Assembly: GCA_010909165.1 (NCBI GenBank)
Contig: MU008155.1
Coordinates: 186,001-250,000, forward strand
Direction of reading: 5' to 3'
Source: Anthoceros angustus
Taxonomy: Eukaryota; Streptophyta; Anthocerotopsida; Anthocerotales; Anthocerotaceae
Length of the DNA stretch: 64,000 bases
Shown here: piece after piece, positions 1 through 10,588 of the stretch
Numbering within the stretch: the first letter of the stretch is position 1
How the letters are laid out: each line of letters begins with the position of its first letter
Notes under the pieces: model-generated
Database searches by the model: none
What the model was told of the DNA's origin: nothing
What the model saw: only the letters and a program-made list of their open reading frames with translations
Translations under genes and position numbers: made by a program

Positions 1-2060
1 CACAAAACACGATCCAGGTTGAATCTACCTCCAGCACGTCTAGGACAGATGTTTCCTGGACATGTTGGCCATGTTACTTCACACAGAGGAAGGACGCTCT
101 CGACTCAAGCTTTCCCAATGCTCACGAGCTTTGTCAAATCGTCCTAGAAGGTGAGCTAATCTTGGGAAATCGGTCATTGCTATCGCCATTATTTCCACAC
201 GCTGCCTGAGATGATGGCACACAATGACGGGTGTCTCCACATCTATTTCCTATTCTCTGAACTCTACACTCTACCCTGCAGGCCACTGGGCGGGGATCAT
301 CACCTCCGGTGATGTTGGTTAGTTGCAATCAATTCTCTCAACCACAGTGGAGTTGGATTACCCTCGACATTTCATGATATCCCATTCTTGATCCGATGTA
401 GTCTTTGGGCCGGAATCAACAGCATTGGCGCTAGCGTTTCCTCTTGAATGATGAGGTGCTGGATGCGTGAGCGCCCGCGAGTATGAGAACCTCGTGAGGT
501 AGGTTGGTTGAGAGCTTGATTCATGGCGCTACTTCACACAGAGGAAGGACGCTCGACTCAAGCTTTCCGTTGCTCACCGAGCTTTGTCAAATCGTCAAAT
601 ACGGTTTCAGAGCTAATCTTGGGAAATCGGTCATTGCCCTGCCATTATTTCCACACACGCCAGATGATGGCACACAATGACAGGGTGTCTCCACATCTAT
701 TTCTATTCTTGAGACTCTACACTCTACCACAACGAGGCCCTGGCCATCACAACGCCCGATGTTCCAGTTAGTTTGTCGATCAATTCCTCACCAACCACAG
801 TGGAGTTGGATTACCCTCGGCTTTCGATATCTGCCATTATAATCGATGTAGTCTTTGGGCGGAATCACGGGAGGTGGCGCTGTTTCCTCGCAGCGAATGA
901 TGAGAATTAGGATCAGGTGCAACGGTATGAGCCAACCTCGTGAGGTAGGTTGGTTGAGAGCTTGATTCATGGCCTTCCTCACTGTCTGCCATGCCTCCCG
1001 GGAATCTTTGCATGGAGCTAGTAGCGCCTTGCGTTGGCCTGTAGTCTTTATCACATGGAGCGGACGCCGCCATTCGTGCCCTCGTCCAGGTCCTTTAAGA
1101 TACGGCCGATCTTCCTTTAAGATACGGCGGATCTATGGCCGTCTGGGTGAGTGCGGATGGTAGGCAGCTAAGGCGGGAAGCTTGGTGGCGGCCACGGTCC
1201 GGCTGGTGTTTGGGTGGCGGCCACGGTCCGGCGCTTTCTAGTGCGATGGCGCGGTGGCGCTTTCTAGTGTTTGCGGTGTTGCGTTCGGTGGCGCTTTCTA
1301 GTGTTTGCGGTGTTGCGTTGCCTGCCTCTGTATCAAGACTGGAGTAGCGCATTCATTCCTCCGGATGCCTAAGCTTGTGGCAAAAAGCTAGAGTTTCATG
1401 CGGTCGGACCGGGGACGACGTGCATTGGCGGCCCTCCTCAGAGGCTGTCGATCAATTCCTCACCAACCACGTGAGTTGGATTACCCTCGGCTTTCGATAT
1501 CTGCCATTATAATCGATGTAGTCTTTGGGCGGAATCACGGGAGGTGGCGCTGTTTCCTCGCAGCGAATGATGAGAATTAGGATCAGGTGCAACGGTATGA
1601 GCCAACCTCGTGAGGTAGGTTGGTTGAGAGCTTGATTCATGGCCTTCCTCACTGTCTGCCATGCCTCCCGGGAATCTTTGCATGGAGCTAGTAGCGCCTT
1701 GCGTTGGCCTGTAGTCTTTATCACATGGGCGGGCGATCCGCCATTCTGCGTCCTCGTCCGTCCTTTAAGATACGGCCGATCTTCCTTTAAGATACGGCCG
1801 ATCTTCCTTTAAGATACGGCGATTAGTCTGGGTGGTAAACGGGCTAAGGCGGGAAGCTTGGGTGGCGGCCACGGTCCGGCGCTTTCTAGTGTTTGCGGTG
1901 TTGCGTTCGGTGGCGCTTTCTACGTTAAGCGCTTTCTAGTGTTTGCGGTGTTGCGTTGCCTGCCTCCGTATCAAGACTGGAGTAGCGCATTCATTCCTCC
2001 GGATGCCTAAGCTTGTGGCAAAAAGCTAGAGTTTCATGCGGTCGGACCGGGGACGGTGCA
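1..2060. repeat. Complex block of interleaved direct repeats
   Basis: Four modules recur with small indels. Module P (starting cttcacacagaggaaggacg) is at about 77-310 and 531-770. Module Q (around gtggagttggattaccctcg) is at about 320-530, 778-970 and 1449-1640. Module R (starting cttcctcactgtctgcc) is at 971-1064 and 1641-1726. Module S, made of short repeats, is at about 1090-1440 and 1750-2060. The minus-strand translation of Q+R gives nearly the same 88-90 residue open frame twice (788-1054 and 1452-1724), so part of the block may once have been coding; no family is recognised. It could be the edge of a degraded retroelement that was duplicated locally. Confidence 0.75.
1090..1345. repeat. 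Short tandem repeats inside module S (first copy)
   Basis: A unit of about 22 bases beginning tcctttaagatacggc occurs twice at 1090-1136. It is followed by ggtggcggccacggtccggc twice and then by three copies of a gcgctttctagtg-type unit, the last two followed by tttgcggtgttgcgtt. The same set recurs at 1760-1965 with three copies of the first unit. Confidence 0.7.
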
Positions 2061-2192
2061 TTGGCCTCCCTGGTGAGGTGCACGATCTGGGGAATCGCCG
2101 CCTTGATTAGTGAACTTGCATCTGGAAAGTCGGGTGAGAAGCCATCGGACCTGAAGAGACGTGGAGGAGAGTCAAGCAATCTAGAGCCCAAT

Positions 2193-3650
2193 CTAGAGCC
2201 CGACATCTACAACATGACAACTTGGTTGAAGAAGAGCGAGGTCGGATGGGGAGTCAAATAGTCCACTAACAACAACTCGTAGCAAAGCTACCCGAGGACG
2301 AGGCGCGGATGAGCGTTTCAAGCGTGTGCGTAAAGGTTGTGGAAGATGATGCCGTGAGAGGGGCACCGGAGGGAACAAGACTCGGGAAGGCGGAGGGAGG
2401 TGGGGCAAAGTAAATGGAGTGGCAAAGGCTAAGGCAACATGAATATCAAGGCTAAGGCCGACTCTGTGATGACATGCAGAAAGTGAAACGGAGAGTGAAG
2501 ATACCCAACTCGAAACGACATAGAAGAGCAGACTGGAGAGAGCGGTGACGCATGGGGATGATAGAGGAGCAGCAGTGAGCAAGGACAAGGTTAAGTGTCC
2601 CGTGGAACAAGCGAGGAGGTATGGGAGGTGCTTACAACCTCCCGAGGTTTCATGGAGGCGTCGGCGGAGGGGGCAAACTATTCAGAGGAGCTAGAAACGC
2701 AAGCAGCCTAACCATGGTGCTGCAGATTTTGTCCAATGCGCAAAGTGTGAGCGGCATGTGGTGGCAACTTTGTGTCTCGGAAGTTTGGGGAGGCGAGGCT
2801 TTGAGATGCTGCATGGGTTCGAACTTGCTCGGAGCCCCAACGTCAACCGAGGAGGGGCCAACAAATCACCAGAGCCGCAGACGCCAAAGAAGCTTGACCA
2901 TGTTGCTGCGATTTTGTCTCACCCAATGGACTATGAGCGACATGTGCGCTCACCCTACTCCTCGAATCTTGCTCCGTGTTCGTGCATGTGCTCAAGGCTC
3001 AAATTCCAGCCATTTCTATTGACAATCCGCGATTCAAGTCCTTGCAGCGTTGGCCTCTAAGCGAGCATGTGTTGTTGAGAAGGCACGAGGTGTGTCGTGG
3101 TCAACTCTTGATGACCCACTCACCGAGTGTTGTGCCCGATTCAAGAGCGCATCCTAGTGGTGAATGCTCCTCCCCCTAAGTCCAATGGCCCTGTGGAATC
3201 TATGAGGATCAATGTTGGGCTGGGTGCTCCTCATGGGCTTCCACATGTTTTGTTGCGTGATGAGGTGTTGGAAGTGCACGGCGGTCAGCGGAGGTCCCGA
3301 GTCCATCCTCAACATAAAGGGAACATCCTCCACCGAGAGAACTCCACTTCCTTCGTGGTTCGAGGTCCAAGCAACAAGAGAGTGAGGCGGATGCAGGAGG
3401 GGCATATTGCACCACAAAGGAAGAACCGAGCCACGTGGGCGCCGATTTTTGACGCCTCATTCTTGGTTCCACAGAGGACATATGTCCCATGACAGTGCAT
3501 GTCTCCCTCCTTGTCCAAAGGTCTCTAATATAGATGGTTTCGTCATGTCATGTCTTTGGGTGCCTAGATTTATATTCCCAATTTTAGTCATGTGATTCAG
3601 TTGTGCTATCCGTCTGTGCCTAAATTATTGTGTTGTTATTGCTGGATCAA
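2193..3650. other. Unrecognised sequence, no supported gene
   Basis: Several open frames of 80-130 codons occur on both strands but none resembles a known family. A diverged direct repeat of about 50 bases lies at about 2712-2760 and 2897-2945 (cores around catggtgctgcagattttgtc and catgttgctgcgattttgtc); on the plus strand the second copy sits in a frame reading KLDHVAAILSHPMDYERHV. This may be the remnant of a repeat protein or of a transposon. Nothing else stands out. Confidence 0.3.
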
Positions 3651-3886
3651 GCATGATTCGACTCCTTTCTACACATGAAGGACCAATGTCATTGGAGCAT
3701 GAAGTTTTTGCAATCCTCTGTGTCTATCTTTTGATGATGAGCCACCGCAACCAAGTTACTGTGGAGACTAACCTCCGAGGTGTTGTCGACCTTGGGAAAT
3801 GGAGGCTATTACATTGCGCTTTTCTCTAATACCTCCTTGAAATTTTGGAGGAACAATCTTAGGGTCTCACGTGGTTTTCTAGCCGG

Positions 3887-4373
3887 GTGAAGAAGAGCAA
3901 GCCCAAGTCCGTGAAGGAGGAGCATTGGCAAGTCCTCCTCCAGCAAGAGAGGGACAAGATAGATGGAGTAGTCGCCCCTCCCAAAGATGGTCATGTGAGA
4001 AGGAAAGAGGCCGGAGATACTCGGACTCATGCTTTTTGGTTTGGGTGGTCGGAAGGTTTTGTGGCTCGCTTTAAGCGCAGTTTGAAAGGGATCCCACCCA
4101 CTCAAATTGAGGTGGCACGAAACCCCGCAATTGGCTAAAAAGCTTGCTGCCTATTGGAAGGAGTCTTCCATGCCAAGACCTCGTGTGGTTCCCATGTTTG
4201 ATCGAAAAGGGAAGAAGGAGAAGGCAGTCACCATGTGGAATGATTTGAGAGGTGCTGGCTATTCTATGACAGAGTGTGATGAGGAGGTCATGCAGGCAAT
4301 CTTGAACAAGAGTGTGCAGGATGATGGCTTTTTGGTGAATCATTGGAATCCACGTCGGCATGAGAAGGAGTAG
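3887..4373 (+). pseudogene. Unknown lysine-rich coding remnant
   Basis: Two overlapping plus-strand frames (3887-4138 and 4107-4373) can be read as one protein interrupted by a frameshift near 4110. The first has a basic N-terminus (MKKSKPKSVKEEHW) and a FWFGWSEGFVARFKRSLKG segment. The second has charged helices and ends NHWNPRRHEKE before a stop at 4371-4373. Composition looks like real protein rather than an antisense shadow, but no domain is recognised. Its position beside a CACTA-like terminus makes a transposon-encoded protein or captured fragment possible. Confidence 0.3.
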
Positions 4374-4677
4374 AAACCGATTCTGATTGTTGGTATTGGA
4401 CTCACCTCAATGTACCTTGTTTGAAACTGCTGAGTTGGTTGTTGATAAGATGTTGATGTTCACTTTCATGATCCCATTTTGCAAGCTAGTCGTGTGTTTA
4501 GGGTGGAGGAATGAAGAAGGAATCCAGAATCGTAGGTGCAGATGCTTCTCTTAAAGTAGACCAATGTAGAGTTCACCGAGAGTATTAATACAGCATTCCA
4601 GAGGGCATTTTGGGGAACTTGACTATAGCCCTACATATTGTTTTTGACATATTGAGCAGAAATTATTTTTATATTTT

Positions 4678-4990
4678 ACAACAATTAATATCAAAATTTA
4701 CAACGGAATTAAAAGGAGAATTTACAATGGAATTAAAAGGAGAATTTGAAACAAAATTAAAAGGAGAATTTACTACTGAATTAAAAGGAGAATTTACAAT
4801 GTAATTAAAAGGAGAATTTACAACAATGTAAGAGAATTTACAATGTAGAAGGAGAATTTACAACAGAATTAAAAGGAGGATTTACTACTGAATTAAAAGG
4901 AGAATTTACAACAGAATTAAAAGGAGAATTTACAACGGACTTTACAATGGAATTTAAAGCCGAATTTAGAACGGTTAGAATTTTTGGCCG
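4678..4990. repeat. 24-bp tandem repeat array (about 12 units)
   Basis: Units follow the pattern aatttacaacggaattaaaaggag, with variants tacaatgg, tactactg and gaaacaaa in the middle and a few shortened units near 4820-4860. In one plus-strand frame the unit encodes F-T-T-E-L-K-G-E, which produces a spurious 64-codon ORF (4610-4804). The repeated core TTTACAACGG recurs outside the array at 5510-5605 next to the CACTA-like end, so the array is best read as an expanded subterminal repeat of that element. Confidence 0.8.
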
Positions 4991-5019
4991 GAAATGGTTT
5001 GAATTTCTGGTGGGAATTG

Positions 5020-5510
5020 GTTTTGAATTTTAAACCAGTAATTAATTAACTATAGTTACAATACTTGAGTTAATTAACTCTAGTTACTTAATCCCGATTA
5101 AAAAACCATAGTTAACTAAGCATTGTTAATTAACCGTGAAGATGTTAACCATGATTAGTTTGTTGTAAATTGCATATTGTAATGTCCAGAGTAGATGTTT
5201 TGTTGTAACTTCCAGAGTAAATGATCTATTGTAATTTATGGTAGTAGATATCCTATTGTAATTTATAGTAGTAAATAACTTGTTATTAAATATAGTAGTA
5301 AATGTCCCGATGTAATATGTAGTAGTAAATATCCTATTGCAATATCCGAGTAAATTACCCTTTTATGTATAGTCGTAAAATACGTGTAGTAATGTATAGT
5401 GAAAATACGTGTAGTAATGTACAATTGTAATAAGGTATATCTGTATGTATAAATACATATATACCGTATAAAATATTTTATACATACGTATATACAATAT
5501 TTGGTCATTT
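5020..5510. repeat. AT-rich degenerate repeats
   Basis: The segment is strongly AT-rich. Near 5030-5160 there are self-complementary ttaattaac/gttaattaac blocks. From about 5170 to 5430 a degenerate unit of roughly 30-35 bases recurs (variants of gtagtaaatatcctattgtaattta). No coding signal is seen. It lies between the 24-bp array and the CACTA-like terminus and probably belongs to the same element. Confidence 0.55.
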
Positions 5511-5625
5511 ACAACAACCCTCTAATGCTATGTGTTTACAACGGCCTTTTTTACAACACCCGTTGTAAAAAGGTAGTAAAAGTCGTTGTAAAAGCCGTTG
5601 TAAAGTACGACTTTTTCCAGTAGTG
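5510..5625 (-). mobile_element. CACTA-like (CMC) transposon terminus with subterminal repeats
   Basis: Read on the minus strand, position 5625 begins CACTACTGGAAAAAGTCG, which matches the start of many plant CACTA terminal inverted repeats. Immediately inside are several direct and inverted copies of a CCGTTGTAAA/TTTACAACGG motif (5520-5605), as expected for subterminal repeats bound by the transposase. The flank at 5626 onward is a copia gag reading frame that stops matching gag exactly at this border, which marks an insertion junction. The opposite CACTA end was not found in the window, so the element is truncated or rearranged; the 24-bp array to the left uses the same core motif. Confidence 0.55.
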
Positions 5626-5828
5626 AAGATGGACTTCATGCGCACGCGCCACACCGGGAAGTGCTGGCCGTTGAACCGATCTCTTTCCTTCATGTGGTCG
5701 GTGTAGACGGGGCCTGCACTTGTGAAGGTGGGCGGAGTGCTACTCGCCATAGCTGTTGTGGAGTCCAACGACAGTGAGTGGAACTGTTGTATCAGGTGGT
5801 CCACAGAAGAATTGGAGGTTGTGGTCAT
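5626..5828 (-). pseudogene. Ty1/copia gag N-terminal fragment
   Basis: The minus frame starting at 5828 reads MTTTSNSSVDHLIQQF and then contains KERDRFNGQHFPVWRVRMKS, the signature of copia capsid N-termini (compare FKEKDRFNG...W..RM in the two other copia elements here). The match ends at 5626, where the CACTA-like terminus begins, so only about 65 residues remain. The rest of this element's pol is not found in the window. It lies directly downstream of the open frames at 5895-6880, an arrangement shared with the other two copias. Confidence 0.7.
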
Positions 5829-5894
5829 AAACTCAGGTGCTCAAGACCACTCGGTGTCAGATTAGTCAAGATATTGCAAGCTATCTGCCTCCGA

Positions 5895-6880
5895 TTACGC
5901 TATACGACGGAGGCGAAAGACTAGGTCCACTAAGCACTGAATTGTGTGCTCGAGCTGATCCCACAGGAGAGAAGTTTGATCCACAAGGGTCGAGGATTCC
6001 GCTTGTGGGACGGGCGAGGCTGGCTCGATCTTCACTGGAGCATGTACTGGTGGTGAAGTAAAACCCCCAGGGTCCAAATGCCGGTGTGGGACGGTGCCAG
6101 GAAGAACCGGTTCGGAACCGGTGGCCGAGAAAACCGCGTTCACACCGGTTGGGGTGGCCCGAGGAGATTCACCTCCGAAACGACAACTTGAGTTGTCGAT
6201 TGCGGTAGCGCGCCGGTTAATCTGCCCGTAGCACGCGCCGCTCCGCAGCCTTGGCCGCTGCGCTCCACATGACGACGTGGCTGCGATCCGGTAGCACGGT
6301 CGCGGCGCGACCGGGCTGCCCGTGCTGATGCTGCTGGTTGGTGCGCCGCCCCCTGTTGTGAAAAAGCTCCAGATCTGCCAAAATTCAGGCCAGAATTTGA
6401 TGAGATTTGGTCACCGTCCTGCAATCCCGCATGCCCCCTGAGATCTTCCTCAAATCCTGACGGGTTTCGCTCGAATCTGGCCTCACTAGGAGGAGTCCTA
6501 GTAGCTGAAGGCAGATTGTGTGGGGGATCCTGAGAATTGGAAGTGGGAAGAGGCAGGAGGCTGCGAGATGCTCCGGGGACCAAATCGCCCTCTGAAAATC
6601 CGTGAATGAAGCAATCTTCTCTCGGACTTGAGGTAGGTGAACATATGCAATCACGGGGGACGCGTAGAGGCCCCTGTGATGCAGTCACCCAACTGCTACC
6701 TCTGAGGATGAGCCGCAAGAGATTGGTGTCCAAAGTTACTGCTGCTCGTTGCACCCATCTTGGTGCAGAGCTATGACCGTAGAGAGTGGATCGGGGGTGA
6801 GCTCTTGAGCGGGCTGGCCTGGGCGCACGTGCCTTAGGGTGGCGAGGGCGCAGGGTGCTGGATCGGCGGGTTCTCGCCAT
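5895..6880 (-). CDS. Extra open frame upstream of copia gag (fragmentary)
   Basis: A 246-codon minus-strand frame (6140-6880) begins MARTRRSSTLRPRHPKAR and is rich in Arg, Ser and Pro. It is followed after a frame change by an 82-codon frame (5895-6143) ending in WDQLEHTIQCLVDLVFRLRR. This sits upstream of the copia gag fragment at 5626-5828, where the other two copia elements here also carry an additional open frame. Function unknown; it may be a pre-gag protein of the retrotransposon. A (TTC)n tract from the neighbouring LINE abuts its 5' side, and no primer binding site is seen upstream. Confidence 0.4.
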
Positions 6881-7318
6881 GGTAGCCTCGAGGGATTTTC
6901 CTGAGAAGAAGAAGAAGAAGAATTTTATTTAAGTCCACTAAGGACGGATTTTGGACCGATTTGTCATACATACAAAGAAAGTATATTGAAAAATTAACCG
7001 CTATTCGAACTGGCCCGAGAACTAGTGACGTGAACCATTATGTAATGTCGTATGTTGAACTCTTGAAAATGTTGAGTCCGCTTCTCCCACATTTGCTTTA
7101 GGCAAACACCTACAGAAATAGGATCAGGAAAAGAGAAAAGGCGGCGAAGTGAAGATCGTGTTGTAAATAGAGGGATAAAATTCCCCGAATATCTTCATAT
7201 GTGATGAGGAACACAAAGTGTTCTTCGCCTCCACCCCTTGCATAACCCGCAAATTGGACTCCTTTGGTGGCTTAGGACGAGCCATCTATCCGTCTCAATC
7301 CTAAGACGGTGAGACCCA

Positions 7319-8118
7319 CTAAGATGACCTATAATCATCCTTAGTTTGAAAGACACCGGTGCGAAGGTAAAGAGGGAGCACGGTTTCCCGAATTGGATAA
7401 AATACGAAAATATGCCAGCCTAGATAGGGATAAGGGAGAGGAGACCAAGTATAGGACAAGTATGTAGTCCGCAAATCAAGGCGGATGGACTTATTTGGAG
7501 GAGGTGGCAAGAACTGGAAAAGGGATGGGCGGAAGACTCTCGGGACAAAATCCAAATTTCGCAGCCATGAGCAAGATTGATACCAACAAGTCTTATCTCC
7601 CGAGACGGCTAATTTTCGGAGGACAAAAAGCAAGAAGGAGGTATGAGGGAGGAGGTAGGATGATCGAATGAGCTTCTTCCAATGAATGAGGCGGTAGAAG
7701 AAGTTAGTCAAGCGAAATAGACCATCCAAATTTCAAGCGGAATGTGGCAAACTCGCAAGGAAGATGGGAAGGGGGACAGACCTCTTGCACGCAATGTGGG
7801 GACGAAGAAAGGATGCCTGAACCTCCTCCACCTTGCACCAATCGTCGGGAGAGAGGTACGGTCCCCAAAACTCCGCTGCATACATAGCCGAAGGAACGAC
7901 GACCGTGTTGAATAACCATTGCTGAGTGGGGATGTCCTTGATGTGCATCCGAGAGCACTGTCTTCGAACCCCACATGCCGATGCCACACCCTTGAGAATG
8001 CGAGCGGAGGCAGAGAGCTTCCAAGTGTCGGGCCATACAGAGTTCCACCCATGTAGACATAAGATCGAACTACCTGGACAAGTTCACCATTATAGTAGAA
8101 CTTGAGATTGTGTTGCAC
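7319..8118 (-). pseudogene. LINE ORF2 C-terminal region
   Basis: Overlapping minus frames (7708-8118, 7733-7987 and 7319-7729) continue the protein past the reverse transcriptase. They include YMGGTLYGP, SAMYAAEFWGPYLSPDDWCKVEEVQASFLR split between frames, and a Trp/Tyr-rich end (LSYTWSPLPYPYLGWHIFVF). The AMYAAEFWG stretch resembles the segment that follows the RT thumb in many LINE ORF2 proteins. At least two frameshifts are needed to read it as one protein. No terminal zinc knuckle was recognised. Confidence 0.55.
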
Positions 8119-8746
8119 CGATCCCGCCTGTTGAAGAACATGACCTTAGTCTTCTTGAGATTGACCTCCAAATCTCTTGCTTCGCAGAAGCGCGACAATA
8201 TGTCAAGTTGCTGTTGGAGGCCCTGAGGAGAGTGGGAGAGAAGGGCAATGTCATCCGCATACAAGAGAATAGCAATATAGACCAAGGAAAGAATGCAACC
8301 AGGATCCCCATACTCCGCCATCCAAGACTCCAGTTCATCGATGTAGAGGCCAAATAGGTTAGGAGAAGATGGATCTCCCTGGCGCACTCCCATGTTGCAA
8401 AGCAAATCCAAAAGGTCAAATGCAGCATAAGGAGTGCGGATCTTGGCTTTCACCTTGTCATATAGAACCCCTATGGCATGAAGAAGATGAGGAGGCATAC
8501 CCAGCCTATGGAAGCGGTCAAAGAGCTTCTCCCTGGAGATAGAGTCAAATGCCCGCTTGAAGTCAACAAAACATACATAAACATGCCATATCCTTCTTTC
8601 CGCTTGGCTAATAGCAATGAGAGTGAAGAGATTATCCTGGCAAGGCGACGAAATCCACTGCCCCTGCCTAACTCCAAAGATTCTCCCAAGTCGAGTGAGA
8701 ATTTCCAAGCAAGAGCTAAAGATCTTGGCAAAATGGACTCAACCAT
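8070..8746 (-). CDS. LINE reverse transcriptase domain
   Basis: The frame contains the ordered RT blocks of non-LTR elements: QGQWISSPCQDNLFTL, then CFVDFKRAFDSISREKL (first catalytic Asp), MGVRQGDPSSPNLFGLYIDE, the catalytic box YADDIALLSHS, and NLKKTKVMFFNRR. These are in the order expected for target-primed reverse transcription of the element RNA. The open frame is 212 codons (8070-8708), so the palm is uninterrupted, while the segments on both sides are frameshifted. It is the best-preserved part of the LINE. Confidence 0.9.
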
Positions 8747-8872
8747 GATATACCTATAGTTGGATGGGAGCCGAGGGTCACTGCCTTGAAGATGGAATGG
8801 ATGTCATTCCAAAGACCACTCATCCTGAAATCCATGGACCAAAGCTCATTGAACAGCAGCCAAGGGGAGCAA

Positions 8873-9430
8873 TCACCGTAGGACTTGCATACGAGAAAAG
8901 CTCTCCAAGAATGTCTTCAAGGTTGGGGGCTCTACCAGATCTAAGGTTATTGATGGCGGTAAGGATAAGGTCGAGTGAAAAGCTTGACCCCGGATCCATG
9001 GTCCTAACGAGGGGTATAGATTCCGAAAAGAAAGAGTTTGGACATATTCGATAAGCTCGAGACTGCTTGGATAGTTTGATGGGAATGAAACTCCTCCAAA
9101 AGCAAAGAGGGATTCCTTAAGGAGCTTGACAAGACGATCACAGGGAGGAAAAGAAAGCACTTTTGACAAAGAATGAGGGCTTTGTACGGCTTGACAATTT
9201 CCTTGTACAACTGGAATGATGAGACTTGGATGGAACCTTGAGAGCTCAAGGTAGTTGTGAGTATGGAAGCGTTTGCACTCGTCATCAAACCAGGATGACG
9301 AGGAGCGTTGGAAAGCTTGACGGGTGACAAGGTTTAGGAGGGAAGATTTGATGTGCACAAGAAAGCACGGCGGAAGTGAAAGTGTGGTGGAAGGGAAGAG
9401 ACGGAGGAATAGCGGCAAGGATCTTTTCAA
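8873..9430 (-). pseudogene. LINE ORF2 linker between endonuclease and RT
   Basis: A 185-codon minus frame includes SSSWFDDECKRFHTHNYLEL, a version of the W(W/F)D.EC motif found in the linker between the endonuclease and reverse transcriptase of LINE ORF2 proteins. It also holds Ser/Leu-rich stretches leading to PSSLELIEYVQTL. It is out of frame with the endonuclease upstream and with the RT downstream. Confidence 0.6.
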
Positions 9431-9507
9431 AAGAGAGGAGTATTGGGAAGCTAGACGATGGTCGAGGAAAAGCGGACTCTAGGAGACTTGTGGTATTGTA
9501 GAATGGC

Positions 9508-10322
9508 TTACAGCTTATGACACGAGATGTGCCAAGACAAGAAGGCATGGTCAGACTCTAGAGGCTTGAAGTTAGAAACATAAAACTGATGCACTGAAGA
9601 AACGAAAGAAGCCTGTCCTAGAACGTAATCAAGAACAGCAGGAAGTTGACCTGAAGGCGCAAAGTGGGTGATCCTCTCGCTTCCAGGCCATTGAGAGAGC
9701 CCGTTGTATATAAATAATCCATGCGACTCCACGAGGTTGAGAAGTGCCCTGCCGAAAAGATTAACCTGGTGCGGATCATCAGACCTTCTCTGCAAGCCTA
9801 GGTCTGCAACATCAAGCGGGAATAGTTGATGTCGATCATCTGGTGCGTAGATAGGAGATTGTTCCGAGGAGGTCCAAGCATTGAAGTCTCCAACCAAGAG
9901 GATATCTCCTTGGGGCATGAAAAACATGAGATCTTCAGAGAGGTCTTGAAACGTAAAGAGAGGTTGGCCTCTAGCATGCGGAGAACCCCGAGGTGGAAGA
10001 AAAGATGCTATGAACAAATGACGTTAGATGGAAGGATGGTTGCGTAAACCTTGATCCATAAGACCTCGCCAAGGAGTCCTCCTAGCGATGTGATGAAATC
10101 AGAGAGAAGATCGGAAAAACAAGCGACGCCACTGCAGCCTTGGGCGCCTTTTGAAGAGACATAATTCGAAAAGAGAAAAGAAAGGAAGTTGGGAAAGGTG
10201 GGGAGGTATCTAGCCTGGTGTTCGTGAGTTTCCGTAAGGAAAATCAAGTCGTGTCCCGCTAAAAGCTGGAGCAATCCGCCTGGTTGTGCCCATAAAGACC
10301 CATTACAATTCCAGGAAGCCAT
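9508..10322 (-). CDS. LINE AP-like endonuclease (two frames)
   Basis: The frame at 10008-10322 begins MASWNCNGS and continues HDLIFLTETHEHQARYLP, the N-terminal Asn and metal-binding Glu motifs of exonuclease-endonuclease-phosphatase fold nucleases. The next frame (9508-10017) has DILLVGDFNAWTS (GDFN motif), then a LDYVLGQ segment and LESDHAFLSWHI (the SDH catalytic box). All the key motifs of a LINE endonuclease that nicks the target DNA are therefore present, but one frameshift near 10,010-10,020 splits them. The start at the MASWNCNG methionine may be the true ORF2 start. Confidence 0.85.
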
Positions 10323-10588
10323 CTTGATGATTCCCCCTGGGTGGGCATTGCAAGCGAGTGACCTTCATAAGGCCGAAGAGCCATGCTGAACTCGGGAGGG
10401 CTCCTTGACAATCAGCCGATCTCCATTGAAGAAAGGCCTTCCCACGAGCCTCCTCGAAGCCGCATCAAAGCTTGCTTGGTCTTCACCGTAGCTTGGTTAA
10501 ATCATCTCCTATATAAATATCCCGGCCTCGAGATTAGTACGGGCGCAAGACTTGGAGCCTATCCGAGAGAATGGAAACGACGAGAAGA

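Noticed and set aside
4610-4804. 64-codon ORF with FTTELKGE repeats as a repeat protein
   Set aside because: It is simply the translation of the 24-bp tandem array and lacks a proper upstream context.
4678-4990. CRISPR array
   Set aside because: Units are directly adjacent with no unique spacers, in a eukaryotic genome context.
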